The notes under the pieces are model-generated. The model saw only the letters and a list, made by a program, of their open reading frames with translations. It did not search any database and was not told the origin of the DNA. From Peribolospora baueri (Eukaryota > Basidiomycota > Peribolosporomycetes > Peribolosporales > Peribolosporaceae): a stretch of 64,000 nucleotides of DNA. The stretch covers positions 62,001 through 126,000 of the forward strand of contig JAMDHS010000007.1 in NCBI GenBank assembly GCA_029717555.1. Direction: 5' to 3'. This document shows positions 1 to 10,100 of this stretch, one piece after another; position 1 is the first letter of the stretch; every line of letters starts with the position of its first letter. The position numbers and the translations under genes were made by a program.

Positions 1-699
1 GGCGACGTGCCGCAATAAATAGGGCGCCTGTGCGTTGATTGTCCCGCAAATGAAGAGACGGGAGAGGTTTGGCGGAGGATGGGAGAGGATCGCTCAGTTG
101 AAGCAAAATCGCCCTATGGGGAGCGAAGGGGTACACAGACGGTGAGAAACGGCCATACGCAGAGAAAACGAGATGAATGAAAAGCCGACGTCAGCAAAAT
201 GTTCCGCACTCGAAAGGCCCGCAGGTTGGGCAGCATTCCTGTTTCGAACGAATGAAAAAAGTCTCGTTCGACGTTCCGTCCCAGCTCGACCCTCTCCAGG
301 GCGGGCGAGTCGCACCAAAGGCTGTGCGCTTGAGAGGGACTGGAGAGATCGAAGCCGTCAAGGATAAGGGAGATCAGGTGAGGAAACCTGCCGGAGAAGA
401 GGCCGCCTCTCGCTGAGGCGTCGATGTTGTCGCCTCCTTGGTACTGTAGCTCGAGGGTGCGGAACCCATAAGTTTAGACTTCAGGTCGTCAAGTCATTGG
501 ATGGCGTCTTTTTGAAATTGACCACTTGGGGGCATGAAGCTCCCTTGGAGGTGCGAGTATTTGTGTACGAGGTCCAAGCAAATCGCGTCAGGGTCTTGGT
601 CGCAACAGGCAGAAGAGACGGCACCAGAAGAGACGGCATCAAGAGTGTCAGAGCTACTCACGTCCTTAGAGGATTCCCCATTGTTTCCCCCACTTGCCG
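1..699. other. Left-edge region without a recognisable gene
   Basis: I see no convincing coding exon here on either strand. The short open frames have no recognisable domain. A 16-base unit around AGAAGAGACGGCA is repeated in tandem near 611-641. The region could hold the lost 5' part of the transporter relic that follows, but nothing resembling membrane helices survives in it. Confidence 0.4.
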
Positions 700-884
700 C
701 ACCAGGGAAAATCGGACAGATGATGGGCCTCATCTCCTTCTCCGCCCCCCTCGGCGCGCCCATCATCAACGGTTGGCTCGCCGCCGGCGGAGGCTATCTA
801 GCCGCTGCAGCGTTTTCCGGCAGCGTTCTCGTCGTTGGTTCTGCGATGGTAGTGAGTGTGTCGCCGTCGCCCAATCGTAGCTGA
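700..884 (+). pseudogene. Isolated exon of a monocarboxylate-transporter-like MFS protein (probable relic)
   Basis: One plus-strand stretch reads like the last transmembrane part of a fungal monocarboxylate-transporter-like MFS protein: GQMMGLISFSAPLGAPIING, then a hydrophobic segment with FSGSVLVVGSAMV. A splice acceptor (GCACCAG) lies just before it at about 706. A donor-like GTGAGTG follows near 852. After a possible acceptor at about 965, one frame reads ARICVNRKILSIV and stops near 1014, which resembles the basic tail of this family, but the frames of the two pieces do not join cleanly. No upstream exons for the other helices are visible in the window. The simplest reading is a decayed fragment. 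The alternative is the last exon of a gene whose upstream intron reaches beyond the window, which is unlikely given 700 bp of non-coding sequence. Confidence 0.45.
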
Positions 885-1020
885 CTGAAGGAACGCCCAC
901 TTCTGACATGTCCCCCACTTTCTTTCTTCCCCACCGCACTGCCCTGCTCTCCCGTGACACCTCAGGCATTGCGCCCGGATCTGCGTCAACAGGAAGATCT
1001 TGTCCATTGTCTAGTTTAGT

Positions 1021-1648
1021 TTATATCCCTGTTCGCGCTCCTGTACCGACGTAGCCCACTAATAACCCGCCTTGCATGACGTCATAACGGCATGACGTCA
1101 AATGATGAGCCGACGGGAGCGGACCCTGTCGGCTGCCCACGCGCGACGCGAAGTTGCGCGGACGGGGGCAACCAACCTTCGCGGGACGGAGGAGGACGGA
1201 GAGACGGGTGGGCGGGCGGTTCTCGTATCCACCATTGATAGAGCCGAGCGATTCAATCCGACAGATCCGGTTCACTCTTGTTCATTTGCGTCAATGATGA
1301 ATGCCATGGGTGAGGTGACTACATGGGATGTTGTTCTGAGAATCCACGACTAAAACAAAAGACGGGCAGGTGTTGTTTGTTATTGAACCAATCGAAAACG
1401 TTCTCGACCGAGGGAGGGGGGGGGGCGGGATGATTTAAGAGGTGGGGGAGGGAGGGGGCTATTGATGGTACGAAGATGGGAAAGGCCGACCACTTAACGA
1501 CCGCCGTGGAAAGGACCTTCACGTGCTCCGAGCGAGACGACGTTATGACCGCTAGAGAGAGAAGGGCGGTGGATGAACATTCAACTCGCAAACCTACGCG
1601 CCCGTTCGTCCGACCGACATGGAAGAAGAGAAAGGACAAGGTCCGTAC
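1021..1648. other. Intergenic region with G-rich tract
   Basis: No gene seen. The region lies 3' of both neighbours, the transporter relic and the SBDS-domain gene. It holds a pair of CRE-like sites (listed separately) and a G-rich tract near 1411-1460. Confidence 0.4.
1077..1100. promoter_or_regulatory. Tandem CRE/ATF-type bZIP sites
   Basis: Two perfect TGACGTCA octamers occupy 1077-1084 and 1093-1100, 16 bp apart centre to centre. In fungi this palindrome is the core site for ATF/CREB-type bZIP factors such as Atf1. Neither neighbouring gene starts here, so the target is unclear. Confidence 0.5.
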
Positions 1649-2303
1649 TCACGAGTTCGCATCATTCTTCGACGACCACCTCGTAGGCTCGTCGGCCGCT
1701 TGCAGCTGGCCCTTTTCCAGCACTTGCGTCGCCACGTCTGTGTCCTTGGACGTACCGAAGATGGTCTCCAGCTGCTGGTTTGATGGCCTTCCGAGCTTGC
1801 CTTGCGAACCTTGGCCCGTGTGGAAGACGTCGAACGAGTCCACCACTTCCATCAGGGGGATGGACTTGTCTGCGGTGCGCATTCCGAAGGAAACATTGAT
1901 ATCGTGTCGGCGTGGACGCTCCGAGGACCCCTCCACGTCATCTATGAGGTGCGCCCGAGTCCGCTACGACCAGCACATTCGACACGCCACACTCACCACC
2001 ATTCCGCCACCGAACGTACTGCGCAAGCAAGCGAAAACGACCAAAGCAAGGCAAACGGCGATCGACCCGAGTCACACGATCGGTCAGCTTACGGCTGCGA
2101 ACGCGGCAAGCATGCGAAAGCGACGGCGGCGGCGACTCACCTCCTCCCCGTTGACGATCATGATGTACTCATCCGTGCTCATCGAGTCGGGCTTGTAGAC
2201 GACCCTGAAATGAAGGAGCCGACACATGATGTTGTCAGGTTCTGGAATGCGTAGCCGTGCAAGGGGGAAGGAATGCTCACTTCTGGAGGGCCTTGGGCGG
2301 CAT
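1649..2303 (-). CDS. SBDS N-terminal-domain protein, Rtc3-like
   Basis: Three exons on the minus strand: 2303-2281 (MPPKALQ...), 2204-2141 (VVYKPDSMSTDEYIMIVNG), and a last exon ending at 1649. The last exon carries SIPLMEVVDSFDVFHTGQGS and then QLETIFGTSKDTDVATQVLE. This is the small fungal protein family made only of the N-terminal FYSH domain of the ribosome-maturation factor SBDS, such as yeast Rtc3/YHR087W, which has a role in RNA metabolism. Length is about 118-122 residues, normal for the family. The 5' end of exon 3 is uncertain: acceptors ending at 1931 or 1919 both keep frame, and both leave a linker unlike that of relatives. The stop at 1649 overlaps a good donor sequence (GTGAGTACGG), so a further 3' exon cannot be excluded. 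Confidence 0.75.
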
Positions 2304-2784
2304 GGTGTCAGATGTCACGTCGGAGAAAGAGCAAGTGGATGAGACTTGGAAATGAGAGACAAGCGAGAGGAGGCTGCGATGTGGTGAGAAGGGAGCTGGA
2401 TGGGCTCAATGATGATGGGGAGCATCGTCGAGCAGACCATCTACGGCCATTTTATATACTACCCCGCGACGGAAGCAGATGGGGGCAGGCGGGACTAGCG
2501 TTGTTGATTGATGTCATATGTGGCAGAAGGATCTTCTTTTAGGGTCCCGTCGATCTTCATCTTTCATGCGAACTCCGGGAAGACCAAACGATACCAGCAC
2601 GAGATACTCGAAACCCGCTTCCCTCGCGCAAACCCTGGAATGTACACGTCGTTGCATGCGTGGATGGGTGAGAATACACGAGACGCGAACGTGAGAGGGC
2701 AGGAAGAGAAAGAGTGGAAGCAGCCTAGACGCCGGCGAGGCGGGCGGCAAGTTTTGGGGATGGTCCTGGCGGCGGGTGCTGAGA
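2304..2784. other. Intergenic region between SBDS-domain gene and eIF2 gamma
   Basis: About 480 bp with no convincing gene. It should contain the promoter of the minus-strand SBDS-domain gene (start at 2303) and the 3' untranslated region of the eIF2 gamma gene. Confidence 0.4.
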
Positions 2785-4718
2785 TCAGGCAGAATCGGGC
2801 TCCACCGTCGATCCGCGACGGACAGTTCCCCAGCCTAAACGACGGAGGACAACGCAAGACAAGGTCGAGATGAGCCCAGTGACGCCTACACCTGACCAAA
2901 GCAAACTTCGCATGCGACCCGCAAAACTCACCAACAAGCCGCCAGTGCTTGTCGATTCGCCTGGACAGTGCGATCTTTTCGCCAACCGCTGTGCACGCCG
3001 GGCTGGTGAGGAAGATCTTGGCCAAGTCGGCCTTGACGCTCATCACTCTCCCGCCCGCGGACGTCGAGCCAATGTTGACCATCAGTACCTCGTTCTTCGC
3101 CAGCTTCTGTACTTTCGTCTGCTTCTTGTCGTCCGTTTTCACGCCAAGGAGTCGGCGGAGAAGGAAGTAGTTGATCTCCAGCTCGGTGTAGATCTCCGGG
3201 AGTTTGCCCACCTGGCCCAACACTTGCCCGACGAGTCGATCAGCCCTGCACAACGTCGGGTCGATACGCGTACCGACACCGATGAGTCCGCCGGGAACGG
3301 CGAACTTGAGGTCGTTGTGCTCAGCGAAGAGAGAGACGATGCGAGAATAGATCGGACGACAGGTGATTCTGCCGTCGTTCTCCTTTGTAACGATGCCCGG
3401 TCGCACCTCGATTTCCTGACCGATGGTAAGCACGCCGGAGAGGATGGATCCACCGGCAACGCCGCCCTTGAGATCGTCCACCTCGGAGCCAGGTTTGTTC
3501 ACGTCGAAGGAACGGATGACGATCAGTCGCGGTTGGGCAGTAAAGTCTCGGATGGGAATAGGGATCTTCTTGACGATGTACTCGTTCACAGCATCGATGT
3601 TGTACTTGAGCTGAGCCGAGATGGGGACGATAGGTGCAGAGTCGGCAACTGTGCCTGAGAGACGCATAAAAAGAGAAGTCAAATCAGCGCCGTGCCATCT
3701 TAAAATATCAGGAAGGAGGATCCCCCACACTCACCCTTGACAAAGTTCAAAATGCTCTGGTAGTGCTCCATGGCGGCCTGCTCGCGGATCAAGTCGACCT
3801 TGTTCTGGAGAATGATGAGGTGCTGGAGCTTCATGATTTCCACTGCAGCCAAGTGCTCGCTCGTCTGCGGCTGTGGGCAAGGCTCGTTGCCGGCGATGAG
3901 AAGCAGAGCGGCGTCCATGACGGCAGCTCCGTTGAGCATGGTTGCCATGAGAATGTCGTGTCCCGGACAATCGACGAAGGAGACGTGCCTGTCAAGCAGA
4001 GGTAAAACGGGGACCTGAGTTAACGATTCGCATTACCACCTTTCGCATTAAACACTTACCTCAATAGCTTCATTCGACCACCACACCCAGGTCGCTCACA
4101 CATCGGCCGGTCCTCCTTGTTGGAGGAATAGGACCTGTAGCATCCTGGTCGCGGACATGCCTCATTCTCACACTTGTAAATCTGGCGAACGACGAGATGA
4201 GATAACAAAGGCTCAGCGTCAGCTTCTCTCCTTCCGTCCCTTGCATACAACTCAAACGCGCATCCTTCATCGCATCGCTCCCGGGTAAACCTCCACCTAC
4301 TTTAGCATTAGCATACCCGAGTTTGATGGTGATATTTCGCACGAGCTCGTTCTTGAAGCGGACAGTGTGCACGCCAGAAATTGCCTTGACAACAGTAGAC
4401 TTTCCGTGCGCGACGTGACCGATCGTACCTATTAGAAAAGGGCCGGTACAGGTCAAAAGAAGGGTCAAATGATGACCATCATCCGCGGCACCTCTTGCGA
4501 ATACATCTTCCCACGTCCTCGAGCTCAACCAGCACAAACGGCCGATGGTCTGGCATGAAAAAGTGCTCACCAATGTTGATCGTAGCCTGCTTGCTAATGA
4601 CCTCTGGGCTGAGCGGGTGCAGCTTCTCGACGTCAAGAGCGATGGTCTTAACACCCTCCACGACCTTTTCCAGCGCCACGTCCGAGTGCGTTGGGGCGGT
4701 GCCGTTGGTTTCGGCCAT
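2785..4718 (-). CDS. GCD11: Translation initiation factor eIF2 subunit gamma
   Basis: Six exons: 4718-4571, 4428-4301, 4181-4060, 3988-3735, 3654-2932 and 2834-2785. Together they encode 474 residues in one frame. The protein is the GTP-binding core of eIF2, which carries initiator Met-tRNA to the small ribosomal subunit. Visible signatures are the P-loop GHVAHGKST, the switch II motif DCPGHD, the NKVDL base-specificity motif, and an inserted zinc-ribbon-like stretch with Cys pairs ([11 protein letters not shown] and CERPGC). The protein ends in [14 protein letters not shown], matching the domain III end of the family. The length is within the usual 460-530 residues. The start was chosen because MAETNG is the first ATG before the conserved ATINIG segment. 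It is divergent from the PPR gene, with 373 bp between the starts. Confidence 0.95.
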
Positions 4719-5091
4719 GCTGGAGTGCGGGATGGTGGAGTAGGGTGTGAACGGAGAGTGTGAAAGGCGTGAAAGGGGGGTGAGCGAGACGGGTGGCGAT
4801 ACCAGACGGCGGGACGATAAGACGGTCGACTTCGATGGTGAACGAGGTGGAAATGAATCCCGACTCGACTGACGAGCGAAGCTGAGGAGGTCAGAACCGT
4901 GGGAACCTGACCGGCTGCGGTATGCGCACGTGCTCACTGATAATCACGTGGTCATTCTTGCCGTTCGTCCTCCATCCTCTTGCGACGTCGCCGTGGGCAA
5001 GCGTCGTCAACGTCAAGGCGGCCTCGGCAAGGACGGGCATGCTGGCTCAGCTTTCCACAGCGTATGCTAGCAGGCCAAGGAACCCCTCGAC
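4719..5091. promoter_or_regulatory. Divergent promoter region, eIF2 gamma / PPR protein
   Basis: 373 bp separate the two divergent start codons. I see no clear TATA box. An E-box-like CACGTG occurs once (4927-4932) and a related ATCACGTGGT lies close by (4942-4951). Confidence 0.4.
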
Positions 5092-6948
5092 ATGATACGT
5101 CCTACTTATGTACTCCACCGCCTAAACCTCGACCTCTTTCGCGCTACCGCCCGCATTTCTTCGCCTTCGTCTTCCTCGCCCTCTCCATCTTCGCGCCCTT
5201 TCCCCTCCTCTTCCAACCTCGGTACAGGACGCCATCTGAGGAAATGTCGATGCTCTAAACAGGGGCCAGTGTCTATGCTGTCGGGGTATTCGTACCGGAA
5301 CGCCAGCTCGAGCGCCGTCAAATCCCCGCGTATGCCGGGACAAGCGGAGGTGACGAGGCTGCTAGCGTCCCTGGCCTCCTCTCCAGAGACGCGCACTAAC
5401 CCGGCGGACGTCTTTTGGCTATTCGATCGAATGCGCGCAAATGTCAAAGCCAAAGCCAAGGGACGAGGAGGACCCAGATCGGGCGCGGATACCAAGGCGT
5501 GGACCGCACTTCTATCCTTCGCCGCCTCATCTCCCCACGTGCCTGCTGGCTCGTTACTGCCCGTCCTCCTTGCCCCTCGCGCCTCGTCCGGCTACAATCT
5601 TGGGACACCGGCATGGTCAGCCGTCTTAAAAGGCCTTTACACCCGGCGGGAGCACTCCCATGCGGAGCGCGTGTGGGAGAAGATGGTTGAGCGGGGCGTC
5701 AGCATGAATCCCAGGACGCTGACCGTTCGGTGTCGCGGGCTGGGCGCACAAAGAAAGTGGCAAGAGGCAATGCGGATTTTGCAGTTGTGGTGCAGGAGGC
5801 AAGAAGACGGCATGCCCGCCGTTTGGCGCCCCTCCTTGGAGCGAGGCCAATACGTCTTCGCTGTCACTGCGCCCGCGCCGGAAAAGGGTCCAATGCGATA
5901 CCGCGTCCAGGCGGATGCGGCGTTGATCAACACGGTGATGGAAGGCCTAGCGCGAAGCAATCAGCCCCTGCTTGCCTATCGTCTCTTCAGGAGCATGGGC
6001 AGATACTTCGACGTCCCTCCGAATGACGCAAGTTTGCGCATCCTAATGGGCGCGGCGAGGGTGGACCAAGCGCGTCTGACGCCGGAGGACCTGAACTGCC
6101 TCTCTCCATTCCTTCGTCCCGCTCTCGACGTGGACCATACCCTGTGGGACGGACTTCCAGCTCGCCTCGTCGCCCGCCATATCTTCCGCCAAGCTCTCCT
6201 GGGCAACGTGCCGTCTTTGAGCAACGTCCAGAACCCGATGGCCGGCTCCGAGCAAAACTGGTGGATGCGCGGGGAGGCGAGGCTGAGAGAGCTGCGCAGG
6301 AGGTGGGGACAATGGGTTGCCGCGGAGGTCGAGTTTGTGCAGGGGCACGTCGGGCATACATCACACCAGCCGTTGCCAGACGGCGGGCAGTACGGCACGG
6401 AGGCAGCGAAGCGTTTGCCCGAAGGAGGACGACGGCCTTTGTTCGCGCACATCCGACCGAGCGCGTCCACATTCCACTCCTATCTTCTCCTCCTTCTCGC
6501 GATCGTCTCTCCCAGGGAACCTTTGGCACGTGCCGAGAAGCCGCCTCACCACCCTTTCTCCCTCCGCAAAGCTCTCTCCTCTCCCTTCCACAACACCTTC
6601 ATATCCCCCTCCGGAATCCCCTCCTGGGACGAGCTTCCCTTAGTGCTCGCGTGGATGAGAGAGCTGGAAGTCGTCCCAGAAAGGCGGAGCCTTGTGCTTG
6701 TCTGCATGAAAGTGGCGGAGGAGATGCCTCCGCTCGTTGCTTGGCGGTCCGACGTACAAAGATCGTCCACAGAGAAGGCGGGCGATCCGGCGATGCCCGC
6801 GTCCGACGGCGCTGGAGGTTCCACCTTGTCGCATTCCGCCCGCAGTTCCAATCCCCTCGCGCCCTGGATTGAGGGATGGCTCGGTCCGGAGGCGGTCCCT
6901 GCCGAGGACGAAATAATTGAGTTTCGGAGACGAGGCGGATGGATGTAG
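5092..6948 (+). CDS. Pentatricopeptide-repeat protein, probably mitochondrial
   Basis: A single-exon frame of 618 residues. The first 60 residues are rich in Arg and Ser and poor in acids, typical of a mitochondrial presequence. From about residue 110 there are helical hairpins of PPR type, for example KAWTALLSF, WSAVLKGLYTRREHSHAERV followed by WEKMVERGV, and later ALINTVMEGLARSNQPLLAY with LFRSMGRYFDVPPN. Such proteins bind organellar RNA and act in its processing or translation. The repeats are degenerate and I cannot assign a specific fungal PPR family. The second half contains long low-similarity linkers. The start is the first ATG in frame and gives the basic leader. Function beyond the family level is unknown. 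Confidence 0.75.
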   Translation: MIRPTYVLHRLNLDLFRATARISSPSSSSPSPSSRPFPSSSNLGTGRHLRKCRCSKQGPVSMLSGYSYRNASSSAVKSPRMPGQAEVTRLLASLASSPETRTNPADVFWLFDRMRANVKAKAKGRGGPRSGADTKAWTALLSFAASSPHVPAGSLLPVLLAPRASSGYNLGTPAWSAVLKGLYTRREHSHAERVWEKMVERGVSMNPRTLTVRCRGLGAQRKWQEAMRILQLWCRRQEDGMPAVWRPSLERGQYVFAVTAPAPEKGPMRYRVQADAALINTVMEGLARSNQPLLAYRLFRSMGRYFDVPPNDASLRILMGAARVDQARLTPEDLNCLSPFLRPALDVDHTLWDGLPARLVARHIFRQALLGNVPSLSNVQNPMAGSEQNWWMRGEARLRELRRRWGQWVAAEVEFVQGHVGHTSHQPLPDGGQYGTEAAKRLPEGGRRPLFAHIRPSASTFHSYLLLLLAIVSPREPLARAEKPPHHPFSLRKALSSPFHNTFISPSGIPSWDELPLVLAWMRELEVVPERRSLVLVCMKVAEEMPPLVAWRSDVQRSSTEKAGDPAMPASDGAGGSTLSHSARSSNPLAPWIEGWLGPEAVPAEDEIIEFRRRGGWM

Positions 6949-7192
6949 ACATTTTGGACCTAGGCTCGGCATCTGTGCTTGCTTTGCACTGTACTGCTCC
7001 TGCGGGTTGGTGGGGTCCTGGCTTTGCTAAAGTCGGATTGCGATTCACGGAGTACTTAGTATCCATAATGGGCTCATAATACACGATGTGGACCATGCGA
7101 ACATTGCGGATATCGATGCGGTTATCGAAACATTGACGACGAGGGTATCGGGAGAGGACGAGAAAGATCAAGGGCAACAAAATGCGAAGAAT

Positions 7193-10100
7193 CTAAACGC
7201 GTGAGCTGGGCGTTGATCCCGGCGCTTGGAAAGATGGCGACAGCGGTGAGGCGCGCTGCTGCAAGAGGGGGCCCACAGTCATGTCCTCGTCGCGATGAAC
7301 ATGCCGAGCTGCGAATGGTGATGGGCGCCCGGAAGCCAGGAAGACTTAACATATCGCCTCCTACTCTTCACAACCATTCAGATAAAACATGAACCGAGAA
7401 ACTTTCACTTACCAAGAGCTGACGCAGCCGCGGGGCTGGCAGGAGTGGTCGACCTCGCTTGCTTTCCTCGTTCAGCCTGTTCCACGGCCGCCCAATAGGC
7501 CAGCTCTCGCACGTTGCGCTCGTTCGCAAGCTCTCCCAGGGCCTCACGCAGTGCGAGAATCACCGAGAGGCAAAAGGACAAGTAGTCGGGACGTGTCGGG
7601 TCGGAGACTGGTATGCTGTGAAGGTACTGTTTGATGCCGAGAACGATTTAGTCGACGATAACAAGAAGACGAGGAACATCTTGCAGGACCAACTCACGTC
7701 GCGCATGCCCAACAACAAGCTACTCAAGCATCCATACATGGCTGCCTTGCGCTTAAAGCGAGCGCCGCCGTCCACGTGTGTGCTCGCGCCGTGAGACTCC
7801 AATTCCTGACGCATGCTGACGAAGATGACTGCGAAAATGAATTTGAAAGCTGGTGTGAGCTTTACCCGTCCGTCCCACGAAGTGACAAATTGTCGCACCT
7901 TTCAAGAGATCGAGTCGGCCCTCATCCAACGCAAGCGGGCCTGGTTCGGTCGCACCCCGCGATGGTAGACCGGCGAAAAGAGGCTCTTCAGGATCGAGTG
8001 CGATGAGTTGTGTGGTAAAGTCGCTCTGCAGCGTCCAACGGCGAGCGACGAGCGTCTGCATCCAAATGTCTAGGAATTGCTCCTTGAAGGACTGTCGACG
8101 TCGTGTCCAAGAAAGAACCGGGTCAGCGGACACTCTTCGATGAAATCGGAATGTTATACGTACCCAGTAGGCTTGAGGATCCAGAGCAGCAACTCGCCGC
8201 ATGAATAGGAGCCCCACATCCCTCCTTCCGACAGGATCACTGATTCTCCGCCAGCTCTCGGCACCGTATGCGTTCAGATAGGCAGACCAGTCGCGCATCT
8301 CGTTCTGGACCATGACGTGCGCGCAACCCGCCCAACAATCGATGAGACCGTCGACGTAGAGGCGACGTTCCATTTCTCTTCGCCGCCGGTCTCGCTCGGA
8401 CGTCGAGAGGTCCGACCGGACGGGGCGTCCTTTCTCGAAGTCAGGAGCAAACAGATTCGACACGAGATGATAAATAGCTGGTGAAATCGACTCGCGAATG
8501 ACCTGCCAAAAATTCAGAGCGTGAGACGATCGAGCAGGCAGCAGCGCGAGCTCAGGCTAGATGGCAAAAGAGAACACACACCTCGGCCAACTTGCGATCT
8601 TTATCCCGAAGCGACGCGCCTTTCCCGACGTGGTCTCCGTCTTGTCCGAGCAACTGGTTCAGAGCGGGATCATCGAGATCAACGTCGAACGCGCCAAACT
8701 CGTCCTGACTCTCCCGGTTGGCCTGGGCGGGAGTTAAACTGGAGATGGCGCGGTTCCGGCAGGCCAGGAAAGTTCGCAAGCAGTCCAACACTTCGCTGCT
8801 AATTTCGATCTCCAGACCGAGAGAAGAGTCGAGCACAGCCTTGATCCACGCTGAAAGAACGAGGAAGGCGTTGAGCAGAGGAGGGGACACTCAAGCGAGA
8901 TTCGAATCTAGCTCACCAGGATGCAACAGGAGAACGTCGGGGTATTCCGCAGCGCTGCCCTCGTCAGACGGATCTAAGCTAGGCGTGCGAACTATGTGCT
9001 GCACGGCCCTGAGGATCATCCTGATCGATTCTTTGGCGAGCTTGACCTGCCGAGGACGGCCTAGCGCTTCTCTTTCCGTAATCCAGCCTCTTCGGGCGAC
9101 CTCTTCCGTTGAGAGTTTCATAATATCTGGAACGATGGTGCCATTCTTAGAGGCTTCGAGGGCTTCGAGCTCGGCCATCAGGGCTTGAGCTGTCTCTGCT
9201 AGCCATGCGACAACGTCTTCCAGTGGCAGATGGTGGTGACGGACGAGTATGGCAGCGTACATCATGCCTCGAATGCATGTCAGGCGAGAGGAGTGGTCCG
9301 CGTCCGCGAAGTCGAGGAATCCGCGCAGCTGCCGGAGGCGCAGATTGTAGCTCTCCGGTACGAGATGGAGGAAGATCATGACAATGCTATAGTGGTTGAG
9401 CAGCTGTGAACGTTCTCTCGCTGTCGGGGGTGATGACTTGGAGAAAGGCAACGTCCGGATGGGAGCGACCCGAGAGAAGAAGCGCTTGAGCCGCTTGATC
9501 CCTTCCGTCTCGTTGGGAGCTGCCTGGCGGATAGTCGTACCCGCGCGGAAGACGAGTTTGAGGAAGAGCTGGAAAGCGGAATCCGCAGGAGATCCAGACT
9601 CCGACAACAGACGCAAATCAAGGCTTTGAAGGAAAGGAGGAAAGTCGTGCACAGTCTCCGTAGGAAGGTCGGAGAGCTTGCTGAGGTTAAACACCTCGAA
9701 CAGAGTGGTAATGACGTCATTCTCTCCGAGACACCACTGCCAGGCGGTCGCCAGGTTGAGGCAACGGAGGAGGACAGCGCGAATGTACGCGTCGCGGTGC
9801 TTGAGAGCGGTGCTAGAAACCGATCGCTCGACATGCACCGGCTGACGGAGGGTGATATTGTGGGTCAAGGCGCGATGAACCATCGACCAGCAGCTCGGGA
9901 GATTGTACGAAGATGTAGACATGCCGACGGCTGAGAACTGGGACAGAGCGCAAAGCGCAAAGCAGGCGTACCAGAGCGTCTCGTTCACTTGAAGCGCCAG
10001 CTTCGGCGGCGATGAACGCAACCATTCGTCGGCGGCGTTGCCGAACTCTTGCCAGAAGTCTGAGTACGGCGAGGAATCACTCGGGTGGGCGAGGACGTGA

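Noticed and set aside
2870-3658. 262-codon plus-strand open frame opposite eIF2 gamma
   Set aside because: Antisense shadow of a highly conserved exon.
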